A program made the position numbers and the translations under genes. A DNA stretch of 64,000 nucleotides from Paragonimus skrjabini miyazakii (lineage: Eukaryota; Platyhelminthes; Trematoda; Plagiorchiida; Troglotrematidae). The notes under the pieces were generated by a model. It was given only the letters and a program-made list of their open reading frames with translations, ran no database searches and had not been told where the DNA came from. The stretch covers positions 4,476 to 68,475 of the forward strand of contig JTDE01022072.1 of assembly GCA_014338405.1 (NCBI GenBank), read 5' to 3'. Each line of letters starts with the position of its first letter. Position 1 is the first letter of the stretch. Of this stretch, positions 32,950 to 44,944 are shown piece after piece.

Positions 32950-35900
32950 CTATTTTTATGTAGCTCGTCACATGAAACACCTGACGATACATAGTTTTGA
33001 AGACTTAAGGTTGTTCACCAGAATAAATGAATTCAATGTTCGCATACAATGGACATGCGTTTACTTGTCAAGCATTGCTGGTCAGCAAGATAAGCATTCA
33101 ATTACGTCACACCAGCTGACATTAAGTGTGTTCCACCTATACCTGTTTTAATTCTGTAGGACTTATCTTTCAGGGAGCCAATTTTCCACGATCTTATAGC
33201 TTCTTGTTGGTTGGGTCGATTCCTATCAAACTTGGTTACAATGTTATGCCCACTTGAAGGAGAAAGTGTCACACACAAAATAAATGCTTAAACCGCCACG
33301 AGGAATTTGTTCAGCTCATTACAAGTCAGAGAAAAGTCCGCATAGACAACGGCGCTGTTCTAGTGTCAACATAGTCCAACTTATGGAGTAGAGACGCAAT
33401 AAACGCCGCGACAAAACTGCATGATCATCCCATCTCTCTCAGTAATACCGTTCTTATTAACAGGTCGATAGTAAACGTTCAAAGTTAGAAACGAGCCATT
33501 CGAATGCTGTGGGTGGAGCATTGTTTGGGCAGCTTTTTAAACAAAGAATTATGCACAGAATTAGGAAAAGCAGTCACGAAAGAAGTAGATGGGTGGTTCA
33601 GGCAGCTACGGCACATTCATTAGCTGACCTAGTGCTAGCAGGTCACGTGTTTTAAAAACATGGTATGCATTATGAACACACACATTACAAAGGGTCACTC
33701 GGTTGCACATCCAATATCCTGAGCGAGAGCAAACAGTCATGTGACCCGGATCCATTGAAATGACACCCTAGTTCACATTTACTTTATGTATGTATTTTCA
33801 CAAAGGTGTAAACTGACCGATGCGGAAAGAAAGGAATAGACAGACGTTTCAACGAATGCAGCTAAGTTTACAATCAATTGTCCGGAGAACCCAGAGATTT
33901 TGAAATGTTCATGCGCGCTACCTAAGAAGATAAGGAACATCGTGCAAAGCGAAGCGTACTGGACGACGATAAGTTTTATCAAAAAGGGATGAAAGGTGAA
34001 TATTGCCAATAGATTCCAAGACAACAAAAAGTGCCTTATAGGTCACAACAACACTCATACCCACTATTTCCGCATGAACTGTGCAACGGACGTGAGACAG
34101 CAGTTCACTGTTGAAGTATAAGAGAACAAATAAAACTGTTTTGCCAAATTGGTGACATGTATATGTATATTCAACATGTGAAGACCATATGGATTGGCAA
34201 AGGTGCCAAAATATAAAAAGAAAAAAACATTTTGGAAGGTAAAAAAGACAAAAATGTAGGGGAAGAAAGAAGAAAAATTACACCTTTTGTATCCAGAGGC
34301 TCGCAACACGAGTGCTTCTGATTCATATTCTTCGCCATATCAGACAACGCTCTCAACCAAATGTGTTAACTCTTCTTTACAATCCAACCGGGAAGCCAAT
34401 AACGTTCTACTGAGGCAAGCTTCACAGTGAGCGTCTTCACACACCGAACCCAGGTCACACACTGGCTACCAGGCTGCTGCTTCTAACCTAACCAATCACT
34501 CGCAAACAAAATGCAATATGGTAGGCGATGAGTTGGCATTCGTAAACTGTGGCCAGGCCAACGAAGCCTGTGAGACGAGATCAGTATTCTCAAGGATGGA
34601 TAGACTCTACCTGTTCCAAAAACGTGGCAGCGAACTTCGTCACTGCTGACATGATATTCTCATCACATGCCGCAAATGCTTAAAAGACACTGACGGTCGA
34701 AAACGGATACTCTACGAGTATACTCCGCACAAATGGACCACGTTTTGGAGCCATACCGTAGGACCAGCGGCAGATAGAGTATCGCATACTGTGAGCGGAA
34801 GTTCACGGTTCTTGGTATCATTCGGAGTATTTTTGTTTATTTCATCTATGAATCCGATACATGGGAGATACCGTTGACATAAACTAAGGAAGAAGGGAAT
34901 GAATTTCCGTCGACACACTAATAATGGACTTTTGTTAACCTTATAAAGGATACTTTCAGCTGTTGAAAAAAGTGAACCGGTTACGTTGAACCACGATAAA
35001 GACATCGATTCTTATACTCAGACACACGAGCGCCAATTGATATTTTACACTTCTTTAAACTAGTGAGAGACTGTTAATCTCCAGCACGATGAATCTCAAA
35101 TTTCCACATTGAACACCACGAGGGCATGGATGTTTTTTCAAGGTATTGATGTTTCCGAGATGCCGGCTAGCAGTGTTTAACTCAACTACATACGAACACT
35201 GCGTGGATTGAGCTCGCCAACCAGACATGGATTTAAAATATACGGTTCGACAGCCGATGAGGCGGTCGATTTGGGAAAAGTTTAGAGAAACCCAAATTCG
35301 AACGTACTGCGATCCGTCGTCAAGGTGACGCATCGATGTCTCGAAAGTAAGTTAGTGAAGATACGTTGTTGTATAGTTATTGCACAGCAGGTGAACGCAT
35401 AGTATTTTCGAAGGGTTACTTTTCATAGTATGCACATTTATAACAAGTTACTTCAAATAAATTTAGCCCACAACATTTTAGTAGCATTTTCTCGTCCTCC
35501 GCGCAAGACGTTCGTTATGGACTTGCTAACAAAGGAGATACTGCTAATAAATAGGGAATGGTTGCACACTTGTGACAACAGATGTAAATCGATATCTGTC
35601 CGAATGGCTTTTTACTGGAATTTGTAAACACTGTAACAGAAAAAAGATAACCGAAATTAAATCTGGTACTGCTGACACGTGCTTAGACTTGCTATATCTC
35701 CACAAATTCAAATAAGCAGATAGGGCGCCCAGATGGAATTTACGCCACGAAAACACAAGACATCGTCAACGTCACATAGTTCCAAGCTAAAACACGGCTA
35801 AACAAAGTTCGCACACAACGCGCACATAACGAAACAGGCTCGTTCAGTGCCAAACCCAGATGGCCATGCGGTATCACGTGACAAAAATTGAAGCACATAG

Positions 35901-38900
35901 TATCCGCTACCCAGACACCTGAGCCATGCACACGTGTCGAAAAGGCCATACGCGCGCGTTAGTGAGCACGTACGCACTGAATTTGGTGCCAGGACATTGA
36001 CACGGGCTGTTTGGTGGCCTAAGCACAAGAAGCATCAGATAAAAGTGGTCCGGTTCTTAGGAAGAAAGAGAGGGTGTGAATCGAGCCGGATCTTCAACCA
36101 TAAGCCGGATAAAAGAAACAGCAGAACTGAGGACAAAATTAACAGTGCGTCCGCTGGATTACAAATCGCTCAGCTTGCGTGTGTGTACGCTCGTCAATGC
36201 GTCAATAGTGTTGCTGTCTGGGTATTTAGACGCGACTTGCCAATGTGTTGCATGAGAAGCCGGGTGGACTATGAACAGAATCAGACACAAACAGTAAACA
36301 CACCGATGATCAACAGACAAACACACAGCTTGATGTTACAAGCCAAATGGACACGTACATCATACGGTAAAATTGAGCCACATCTATGCTGTGTCGACCA
36401 CGCTCCAGACAGTGGTGGACAAAACACCATGAGAAAATGATAACGGAAAGCCGACAACAAATTTATGGATATGCAAGATTGCGTAAAACACACATCGAAC
36501 ACAGCAGTTCAAACCTAGCGTGATGTCTAAGTTAGCAAATAATACCCCTAACAGTAGAATAGCAAAAAGGATTCATGACTCGCGATTATGTTACCCTTTA
36601 GTCAACATGCGAGATCTACCTGGCTCCTGTGGCTCCGCTATGTGGCATACGATTCAACCAGTACCGATCAAAGGTTTTCATTTTCTTGAGTATCGGTAGC
36701 TAAGTTAGAACTATCTAAGAAAAACGCGAAGCTGACCGGTCACTCCGATGAGCCCAGGTTGGTGCAGACGAACCGTCAGATACAACGGTCGTCGACTAAT
36801 GAATACCTATGCGCTCTGTTCTGACCAAGATTGGGTAGGCTGAAGGTAGTCAGATTAAAAATCACTTTGTGGAGGACGCCTCGTGGTGTAAAAAATCAAA
36901 TATGTTACATCCCTACGTCCACCCTCCAAGTGCACTACTTCGATGAGCTTTAGAGAGGAAGTCGAAATACCTCCGCAAGCTGAACCTTAGCATTAAGTGA
37001 AACGTCTGGCAAAACAGTAGATGGAGAAAGTCGACGAATGCATCAGACTTCATAAACTAACCCGTGAATAGTTCATCAGCAACATAACATTATAAGATGA
37101 CGCCGCCTAGATACAAGTTACAAAGAATCAGCCTATAAACCGATTGCTAGATGTAACCAGTGATTACAAATCAGCTCAGCGACGAACCTCACACTATCGG
37201 ATAAGTGTTAAACTCGAACCTCGTGACTAGTCTTTACTACATTATCGCCACGTATTGGTAAACATCTAGTTATCTCAGGAAAATGAACAACCTGAGTTCA
37301 TCAAACACAGAAAGCTACCTGCCAAGGAAAAGCCAGATCGCGTCAGTATCATGTATGTTCCTCGCCACGTACTCTATAGACAACGCCCAGCTCACTGATC
37401 TAAAATAACAGCTGGACAGTCAAGGACGTCAAATAAGCAAATGAAAGCAAGATGTAGTTAGTTAGGAACCGTAGTTAACGTTTGTTCTCCAGACTATGGA
37501 CATTAGGATCCATCCAATCGGAAAAAAGTAGGGAGTATGGTGGTCAATCGGTTCCGTTACATGAATGTGGTCGTTATCTGAGTAGGTGGACTATGAAGCA
37601 ATGACGATTAATGAAGCGAGATAAACTCAACCGCAAGAGAGCAGTTTCACAGAATGTGTCATGCACTCTCATTTGCAACTTGATCGTTTAGTTGTAAGAT
37701 ATGGTCATCCTGATGTTGACTGCCCGAGTTAAAATATAGGAGTTTCAATTGATTTCAATCCTATACCCATAGACAACAGCTTTTCTTCTTACCGTAAATG
37801 GACAGTGGTTAAGCATTAGGAGATGTACCCAAGTTGAGAACAGGAGGATGACTTTCAGTGGATACAGTAACCGTTAAGTAAGCGGAAGACGAATAAGCAA
37901 TCAAGATCAAAGGGAAATTAGAAATGCGTGACAAATTCGCCTTCGGCATTACAACAAAACATCTAATATCCCTATTGATTGTAAGGAGATACGGTGATTA
38001 CAATTTGTCTTCTAGAAACTGATCCGAGATGTATGGGCTAACAATTCAATTGCATGATCACTGGCAAAAATGAAATTGTGATTCTATGTATCACACCGCA
38101 ATCCTGTGCAACAGGCAGTTTAGTGAAAGATTTTGAAGACTCAGAAACATCCTTCTAGCAGATACCACTCACTACAATTGTAAAACAAATTGTCATTTGT
38201 TGTCCGGTAAAGTGATATTATAAACTAATTCTTCAATACATATGGGAATGTGCAGTAAAATCACTGAGAAGGACTCGGACAAATAAAACAAACTGGACGC
38301 ACTGTTAAGAGATTAAGATTTACTAGCAACACCATCTTTAAACCATATGATTCATTAAAACCTAGAAGATTGGACTACCAATCCGCTCAAACAGGGATGT
38401 GACCGGCGTAGTTTACCAGAGATAAACTAGGTAGTCAGAACTCTGAGGGAACTGCTGTCACAAAATATCTCAGGATTTACAGTGGCTTATTGTGTGGTCT
38501 TGTCCTCATGAAACAGTAATACAGTTGGGAACATATGGAGGAAATGCAGAAGAAGGACTTGGATGAAAGTTTCTCTAATTCGAATATTTATCATGCTACC
38601 CCAGTAAGACCAGTCCAAGTCATGAACTTGGGGCTAAATTGACGTAGATAGACAGCAAATCTTCAAGAATATTGGACGAGCGAACAAAGTAGTCACCATA
38701 TGTTCCCGATGAAACGTTTACCAGAAAATTCAGGTGTACACTTGTTAACAGAGATCTTGATCCTTGCACGCAAGAGGCTGAAGCTGCAACGTTTTGAAAA
38801 TTCTGAAGTTACATTCCCGTAAAAATTGTGTTTATTAGGGCCTCTGGGATGCAACGATGCTGTGACAACCCTGTGACGCTCCTTTCAGAGCTTCATGTAC

Positions 38901-39170
38901 GTTCCTAAGCTCCGAGCATTGTTAAGTTGTCTGCAGTAATCCGCGTCCCACAATTTTCTTTTGGGATATTCAGGGATCTCGTTCCGTTAAAATTAGACAG
39001 GAACCAGACCGTAGATGACGCCATCGGATCGTAATCGATGTTTACTGTTCAGTACGTTATAAAGCATGCACACATCAACAATGACGTTAACAACAGACCA
39101 TACGTTATCGGTCACTTCGGAACATGGCGCGAAATCATGAGTCCATTAAAACTCAACGAAATCAAATGTG
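32950..39170. other. DNTTIP1 intron sequence, no gene recognised
   Basis: About 6 kb of AT-rich sequence. The only long frame is 35934-36440 (plus, 168 codons: basic, Arg/Lys-rich at the start, no motif). I found no transposon protein here, unlike neighbouring intron regions. Confidence 0.4.
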
Positions 39171-39179
39171 ATAACTTAC

Positions 39180-40169
39180 TGAATGTTCCCCCTGTCCGGA
39201 CTTGGGAGAGGTGGTTGTAGGGAAACCGTTCGTACCAATGACATTGTTACTATTTCTCGTACGTGATCTGTGTACGACAAAATTCAACCCGCTTGCTCGT
39301 TTACGCTTCGGTTGTCGTGAATAACCCCAACTCCACCAACGCGATGGGCGTTTGCCTGTCTTTCGGCATCTACGACCGGAGGTAGGGTGTACTTTTGCAT
39401 CAGACGGCTCGTACGGTTCATCGTTCACGTCCACTTTGGAATTCACATTCAGAGAGGACGGGAACCTAGGTTGATGTTGGTTTTGACCATTCGACTCAAT
39501 TCTAGGACTAGCCTCCGGACTGGAGAGTTCCCGAAAGAAGCCGATTGTCGAACAGGAAGAAACAGAGGAGGCACAAGGGGATGGGATAGGCGAGGGAGTA
39601 TGTGTTGGCAAAGAAGATGACATTCTATCCTCCACTTCTGTGCAGTGAAGTTTGGAAAGAATCACAGACGGATTGGCGGTCAAAGAAATGGAATCCACGT
39701 GTGCGTTGTGATTGGGTGTTCCCGAGGGAGATTGGCAGGATGGACTATTTTCACGAGTGGGCGCCTGAGATGGCACGGCAGAGCGAAAGGTGAACGCCAC
39801 ATTAGATGGATCGGGATGACACAAAAGCGGTTTAGGATGGTGCTCCGGATCGACAGACGCCGAGGAAGGACTTGAAGAGGTTGCACAACCAACCTCAGCA
39901 TCAGTGTCACCACTGCGAGTACTGTTCTTGTCGTTGTTGTGAGTGCGGGTGTAATGTTGCGCAGCACAGTTGGGTAGAAGCTGTTGGCGCACAGAAAATC
40001 CAGAATCCACCAGCCTTTTCCCCTGTAACTTTGAAAGTCGCGTTGGCGCAGATTTGAGCTTGTTCATTTCTAACAGTGTCATGGTTTTGTTGTTCCCTAA
40101 CTCAGTGTTAACAGTGCCATGGGCACACTGATGATCTTTTGAGACTCTCGGAAAATATTGTAAAGCGAC
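39180..40169 (-). CDS. DNTTIP1: DNTTIP1 exon: long Ser/Pro-rich linker with basic nuclear-localisation-like cluster
   Basis: A 330-codon open exon. The acceptor is a pyrimidine tract ending TTTTGGTAG at 40170 and the donor is a perfect GTAAGT at 39179-39174; both ends are phase 0. The first residues, VALQYFPRVSKD, continue the helix that ends the 62.7-kb exon. The body is low-complexity, rich in Ser, Pro, Thr and Asn, and probably disordered. Near the end (bases about 39374-39254) lies a basic block, RRCRKTGKRPSRWW then QPKRKR, which I take as a nuclear localisation or DNA-contact segment; vertebrate DNTTIP1 has a KKRKGRP-like stretch in its much shorter linker. An in-frame ATG at 40082 could be an alternative start. 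Assignment to DNTTIP1 rests on position, strand, phase and the basic cluster rather than on a domain, so it is less certain than the flanking exons; that it is a real coding exon is well supported. Confidence 0.72.
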
Positions 40170-40174
40170 CTACC

Positions 40175-41560
40175 AAAACAAAAGGACACGCGTAAACAAC
40201 TTTTGTTTAAGTTGGTAGGTAAATAAACTGTTTTCTGAATGCCGCAACTAATCTAGTGATCAAACAATAGTGAAGAATGATGGAACCTATTTATGAAAGT
40301 TTAACAAGAAGGTGCAAACAATCTTTGGTGACTGAAAACAAAACATATACGGCTAAATCTCGATAAACTACAGTACTCGTGGAATCCGACTGTATCTGTT
40401 GATGACCAAAAGAAAAATATTGTACCTAAGGCAAAAATGTGTGTATAAAAAGTATCGAAGGGCGTTGGGTATCCTGCCTTGGTATACTTACAAACCAACA
40501 ACAAACATGGGCATCAGAACCAATCGGATTCACTCAAACCTAACATCAATAGGTGACTACAATGTGCAAAACATCCTGCAGTTACCCACATCATAGCGCA
40601 ATCTAGGCAACATGCAAAACAAATTATGGACAACGAATAAGACAAAAGTGGTTCCAATCGCCTGAGGATGTGCTGTTTACAAACAAGTGAGAAAGATAGA
40701 ATCATGAATGAGGTAACTAATCCAAACGAGAAGCATGTAGGTAAACCAATAATATTCCGCAACAGTCTTAATTATTTAGTTGAAAATAATTTTGATTACA
40801 GAGAGTGGTCTTCACAGGACCAGAAACTTATGTTCCTCTGTAAACCATGATCCGATATCTCGGACACGGTCGAACGGCTATGGGATATTTATCTGAATGT
40901 GAAAACCGCAATAAAATACGGATGACGTCCAACTTGAAATTAACCAGGTTCCCGACTGTTCATCACTTACCTAAATAAGACACGGTAAGTCTAGAGAAAT
41001 TAAAGATTTCGGCTTGACTCAGACGTCCTAATAGGTGGGCTATTGATTGGAGTAAACAAGAGATAACTGCCTTCCACGGAAGACGATAGAACAACTTGAT
41101 CAAGTACATAAGCGAAAGCAGCTTAACATTCAAACAGAACAATTCGATTGTACCTAACCTGAGATCAAGGGGCGCAGAGATCAACACTGTTGCTTCACGA
41201 AAGCGTCACTGGAGTTCAAACATTGGCTGAGACAAAGAAGTATAATGCAGACAAGCTCTAACATGCACGACAGCACATCTGTAAGAAAAGAGCCGGCTAG
41301 AACTTTTCTAGGAATACCAAAGCCGTTATCAAATGCGAGTGACGTTCAACTTCGAAATTACCAAAACTCCGACCATTCACAAACATACTTTTTTATGTCA
41401 TAGTTTAAGACGGCACTCACGCCGAATGAGAAGCATAAACAATAATAATAGCAATAGGGATGTACAACATACACTCTCGTTTGTGAACAGTATAATGCGT
41501 ACATTCGGGAACTAAAGAGCAGGTCTCAACGTTAGGAAGAGGAGGGATCAGGAGTGACTA
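40175..41560. other. DNTTIP1 intron sequence, nothing recognised
   Basis: AT-rich sequence upstream of the large exon. It contains the polypyrimidine acceptor tract at about 40170-40188; nothing else is supported. Confidence 0.4.
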
Positions 41561-41751
41561 TTGAAACCGTGCTTATGCACTATGCTATGCACTATGGCGA
41601 ACGACAATGCACTGCTGCCCAATGTGTGTGGATACAGGTAAGCCATGCAGCTGAGTGTACGTGTTCGGTGTTGTGTGTTTTCACAAGCGTCCTTTGGCTT
41701 CGATCACTGCGACAGGCTAATCTGTTTCGGATGCCGCCAACCATGTTTTCA

Positions 41752-41772
41752 CGGAATTTGTAACAAATTCCG
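41752..41772. repeat. 21-bp perfect dyad
   Basis: CGGAATTTGT-A-ACAAATTCCG is an exact inverted repeat with a one-base centre, in the presumed LTR region before the plus-strand gag fragment. Confidence 0.85.
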
Positions 41773-41825
41773 CGCAATACACAACTTCACAAGCCAAGTG
41801 TTTTTACAGTCACAACAATTGGTGC

Positions 41826-42075
41826 AGTGACAAATGCGAGGTTAAAAATAGTCTGGTTGCAGCTGTTTGAAGATGGAGACCTCTGAGCGTTCCTGGAGGA
41901 CTTCCAGGACGTGGTCGAAGTGGCTGAGGTCAAGGCCGATCGTGAGAAGCTGGCTGCCCTTCGGACGCTGACGAACGGTGTTGAAAAATCGTTATCTTCC
42001 GGAACGAAATCAAAAGCAGAACCTGAGGCACAAAGCAAATCTCAGTTGATTGAATACCTATTGGTTATTTTATAG
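41826..42075 (+). pseudogene. Gypsy gag N-terminal fragment
   Basis: Reads VWLQLFEDGDL, stop (TGA), AFLEDFQDVVEVAEVKADRE, KLAALRTL, and continues to a TAG at about 42073. The F-E-D-G-D-x-x-x-(W/F)-L-x-x-F pattern matches the start of Gypsy-2 Gag (FEDGDVEEWLSEF). Just upstream TTGGTGCAGTGAC (about 41818-41830) looks like a primer-binding site after an LTR end CACAACA. The fragment stops after about 80 codons and abuts minus-strand Gypsy sequence, so the two parts are in opposite orientation. Confidence 0.75.
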
Positions 42076-42106
42076 ACAAGATGCAATATTAAAATGAAGA
42101 ATTAAA

Positions 42107-42400
42107 ATTGGTGCCGACGCCTTGGCATTCCTATTGGTCGGCTCGGCTCCGCTTGTGGCTCGTCCGTTTCAACGTTTGACGCAATTAAACAACTTGTTTT
42201 ATTCCGATGCTCGCTATAACAAAATTCGATGCTAAGACGACGTGCTGTCTTGACTGGTCACCACACCGACATGCCAGTTTGCTCGCGATACCGACATTAA
42301 TTGGCTGCAGCCTTATGCGAATCGCTAGCCGAATTTGTATTGATGCGTTTGTTCAATCCTCCTTTTGTTAGTAGCATAGTCCACTCTTAGTTCGTGACAA
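42107..42400 (-). repeat. LTR-like segment, candidate
   Basis: Non-coding, between the plus gag fragment and the end of the minus-strand pol. On the minus strand it runs from near TGTTGTCACGAAC (about 42395) through AATAAAACAAG, a possible polyadenylation signal, to GCGTCGGCACCAA. Its position after the integrase end is right for the 3' LTR of Gypsy-3, but there is no partner copy to test this. Confidence 0.35.
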
Positions 42401-42449
42401 CACTTCTTCTTCTATGGGAAAGTGCCCTTCATCCGGTGTTACTCGTTTT

Positions 42450-44830
42450 CTCACGTGCACTCTATTCCCTCTCTTCAATATTCCTCCAGACTTTACTTCT
42501 CACAAAAGATAACCGCAGTACCTCACCATGGGTTTTCTAGAACGCACTGTACCCATACTTTGTCGTCCACCTGTACAGCCGGAAGGTCGCGGGCTTCTCT
42601 CTCAAGATATCGATTTTGGCTTCGTATTTGTTGTGAACTTCGGATTCGTTCAGCGGGTGAGGTTTTAACAGTTCTCCTGTTATCGGTAGATGCGTGCGTG
42701 TTCTTCTCCTTAACACTCTTTGAGCTGAGCTGTAGTACGTAGTTTCGTCAGGAGTATTCTTTTTTTTCCAGTAACATTAAATATAGATCACTTCCAGATA
42801 ATTACGCCAGTTGCAACAGTCGCTCTTCCATTTTGACCGCCGTTTCGCCCTTGCCATTTGACCAACTGAAGTACGGATTGCTTGTACGGTGCTGGAATCT
42901 CCACTTCTCGCCAAACATTTTGAAATCCATCCCAATGAACTGTGGTCTGTTATCTGAAAAGATTTCAGATATGCCATGGCGCGCAACTTGGCCTCGAAGT
43001 TTATTAACGACCGCGCCATTCCAACTTGACCAAATATTGCTTATTATTGAATGCATACGTCCGCAGATATCTATCAGGGTCTTTGAAGGATTTGACGCAT
43101 CAGCATCGTTCTCTTGCTTTGTTTCGAGTCAACAATCCGACACGCATTACAACCCTGTATGTAGTCCCTTAGGGAACTCGACATCTGGTGTCAACAGAAA
43201 AGCCCCTTTCCCCTTCAGATACAACTGTTCACTTCTTTATGTGCCTGGTGAATATGCTCCAACATCTTCCGCTGAAACGTTCTCGAAATTGTTATTATTT
43301 CCCCTCTGAATATTAAGCCACCTTTCCGGATAAATTGACCACGGTCATTAAAGAAGACTGCTAGTTCCTCGGGTAACTTTTTCTTATCGTTTCTGATTGT
43401 TTCAGCTAGAGGTTGTAACGTCATAGTGTAATCCATAGCTACAATAATGTCAAAATGGAATTCTTCGAAGAAGGAAGCTTTTCAACAAGCTCTGGACAAC
43501 GTGTCAACTATGTGCATCTGAGTTCCCAGCTATTAGATCAATTCGATGTCATATTTCTGCATTCTCTGTAGCCTTCTCGGTGCAGCGGATAACGGTTTCT
43601 TCACTATTGAAACCAGCGGTGTGTTGTCGGTGTGAACTATTGCTTTTCGACCAAACGTATAAGTGATGGACCGTTCCAGGGCGAGTAAAACTACGAGCAT
43701 TTCCTTCGCAAGTTGCGCAAAGTTTCGCTCAACGGATGAATGACTCCTGCTTTGGCAGTCTACTGTTCTTCTGTTTTGTAATAATACCGCCCCTAGGTCA
43801 GTGAATGACTAAAGGTAATGCTGGATTGCGGTAGTTCAATATAGGGGTCTCGTTAACAACTCGATTGATTTTACCAAATACTGTCTGTTGTTCTTCCTCC
43901 CATTTCCACGATACTCCTTTATGGATCAAAATGCAGATGGAATGCATCATGTCGGATAAGTTTGGGAAGAAACGACTCAGATAATTGACCATACCATTCA
44001 GTCGTTATACCGCTTTCATGTGATTATAACCTATCTTCTCGGGGTCTATTTTGAGTTCGCTTGATGTTAGCAAATGTCCGTGAAAAGTTACCTCTTTTTC
44101 TCGAAAAGCCACTGTTGAGTGACAGGCTAATACCTCGATTGATACAGCGCTGCAGAAATTCTCTTATGTTTCTGTCATGATCCTCCATAAGTTTTCCAAA
44201 ATTTAGCACGACATTTGTGACACACGTGACTCCTTCCAATTTGTCAAGTGTCTGGATTAAACGTTTTTGAACAATTCCGCTGGATACCTTCAAGCCGAAA
44301 GGCAAACGCAACTAACGAAAACGTTCGAAAGGGGATTCCAAATGCGGTAAAGTAACTGGACTGCTCATCTAGTTCCAAATGCCAACAAGTCGGAGGTAGG
44401 TTTATCTTTGTGAAAAATTGGGTTTGACTCGGTTCCGGTAGGATGTCAATAATGGTTGGTAAACGATAATATTCTCTAAAAAAAGCAACTTATTCAGTGG
44501 CTTGGGATCGATATACAAACGTGCGTCACCTAATTTCTTTAAAGTTACAGTAATCTGACTGATTAACTCGGTCAGTTCCTCTACCAGATCAATCACGTTA
44601 ATTTGAACTAGTCGGTATAATTCCGTTTTACACTTATCGCATACGCCCAACGGAATCCCTCGAACTGATAATTCGAAAGGAACAGCATTTCTAACCACGG
44701 ATAAACTAACGGCGTCTGGCATGTGACCGAGGGTCGAACCAAAAACACATGAACACTGGTCGACAAGATCGAGAACGGTTGATTTATGCAGAAATTCATC
44801 GTGGTTGACGGTGATGAAACCCATCAACTA
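42450..44830 (-). pseudogene. Gypsy-3 pol: RT, RNase H and integrase, heavily broken
   Basis: Read leftwards: the pre-RT/fingers block (GSTLGHMPDAVSL, ITVTLKKLGDARLYIDPKPL) at 44830-44402; palm (RLPFGLKVSSGIVQKRL) at about 44310, where the catalytic segment reads VTNVVL so both Asp are lost; the thumb/connection (VNYLSRFFPNLSD); RNase H with ALERSITYTFGRKAIVHTDN at about 43650; integrase zinc-binding end (MLEHIHQAHKEV) near 43240; integrase core (RHGISEIFSDNRPQFIGMDF) near 42960; and the C-terminal part (VDDKVWVQCVLENPW) near 42530. Many frameshifts and stops separate the blocks. This lineage resembles the K02A2.6-like Gypsy group rather than Gypsy-1. Confidence 0.88.
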
Positions 44831-44944
44831 AGTGGCATCAACACATAAAATAGGCGTTGAATTCCGATCAACCACCAAAAATATCAAACAAAATTCTACA
44901 CATATTTGGGATTCATGACAGGCAGTGTTGCAACCTCGTTAACG

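Noticed and set aside
42833..43309. 158-codon plus-strand open frame
   Set aside because: It is the antisense shadow of the Gypsy-3 integrase core and zinc-binding region on the minus strand.
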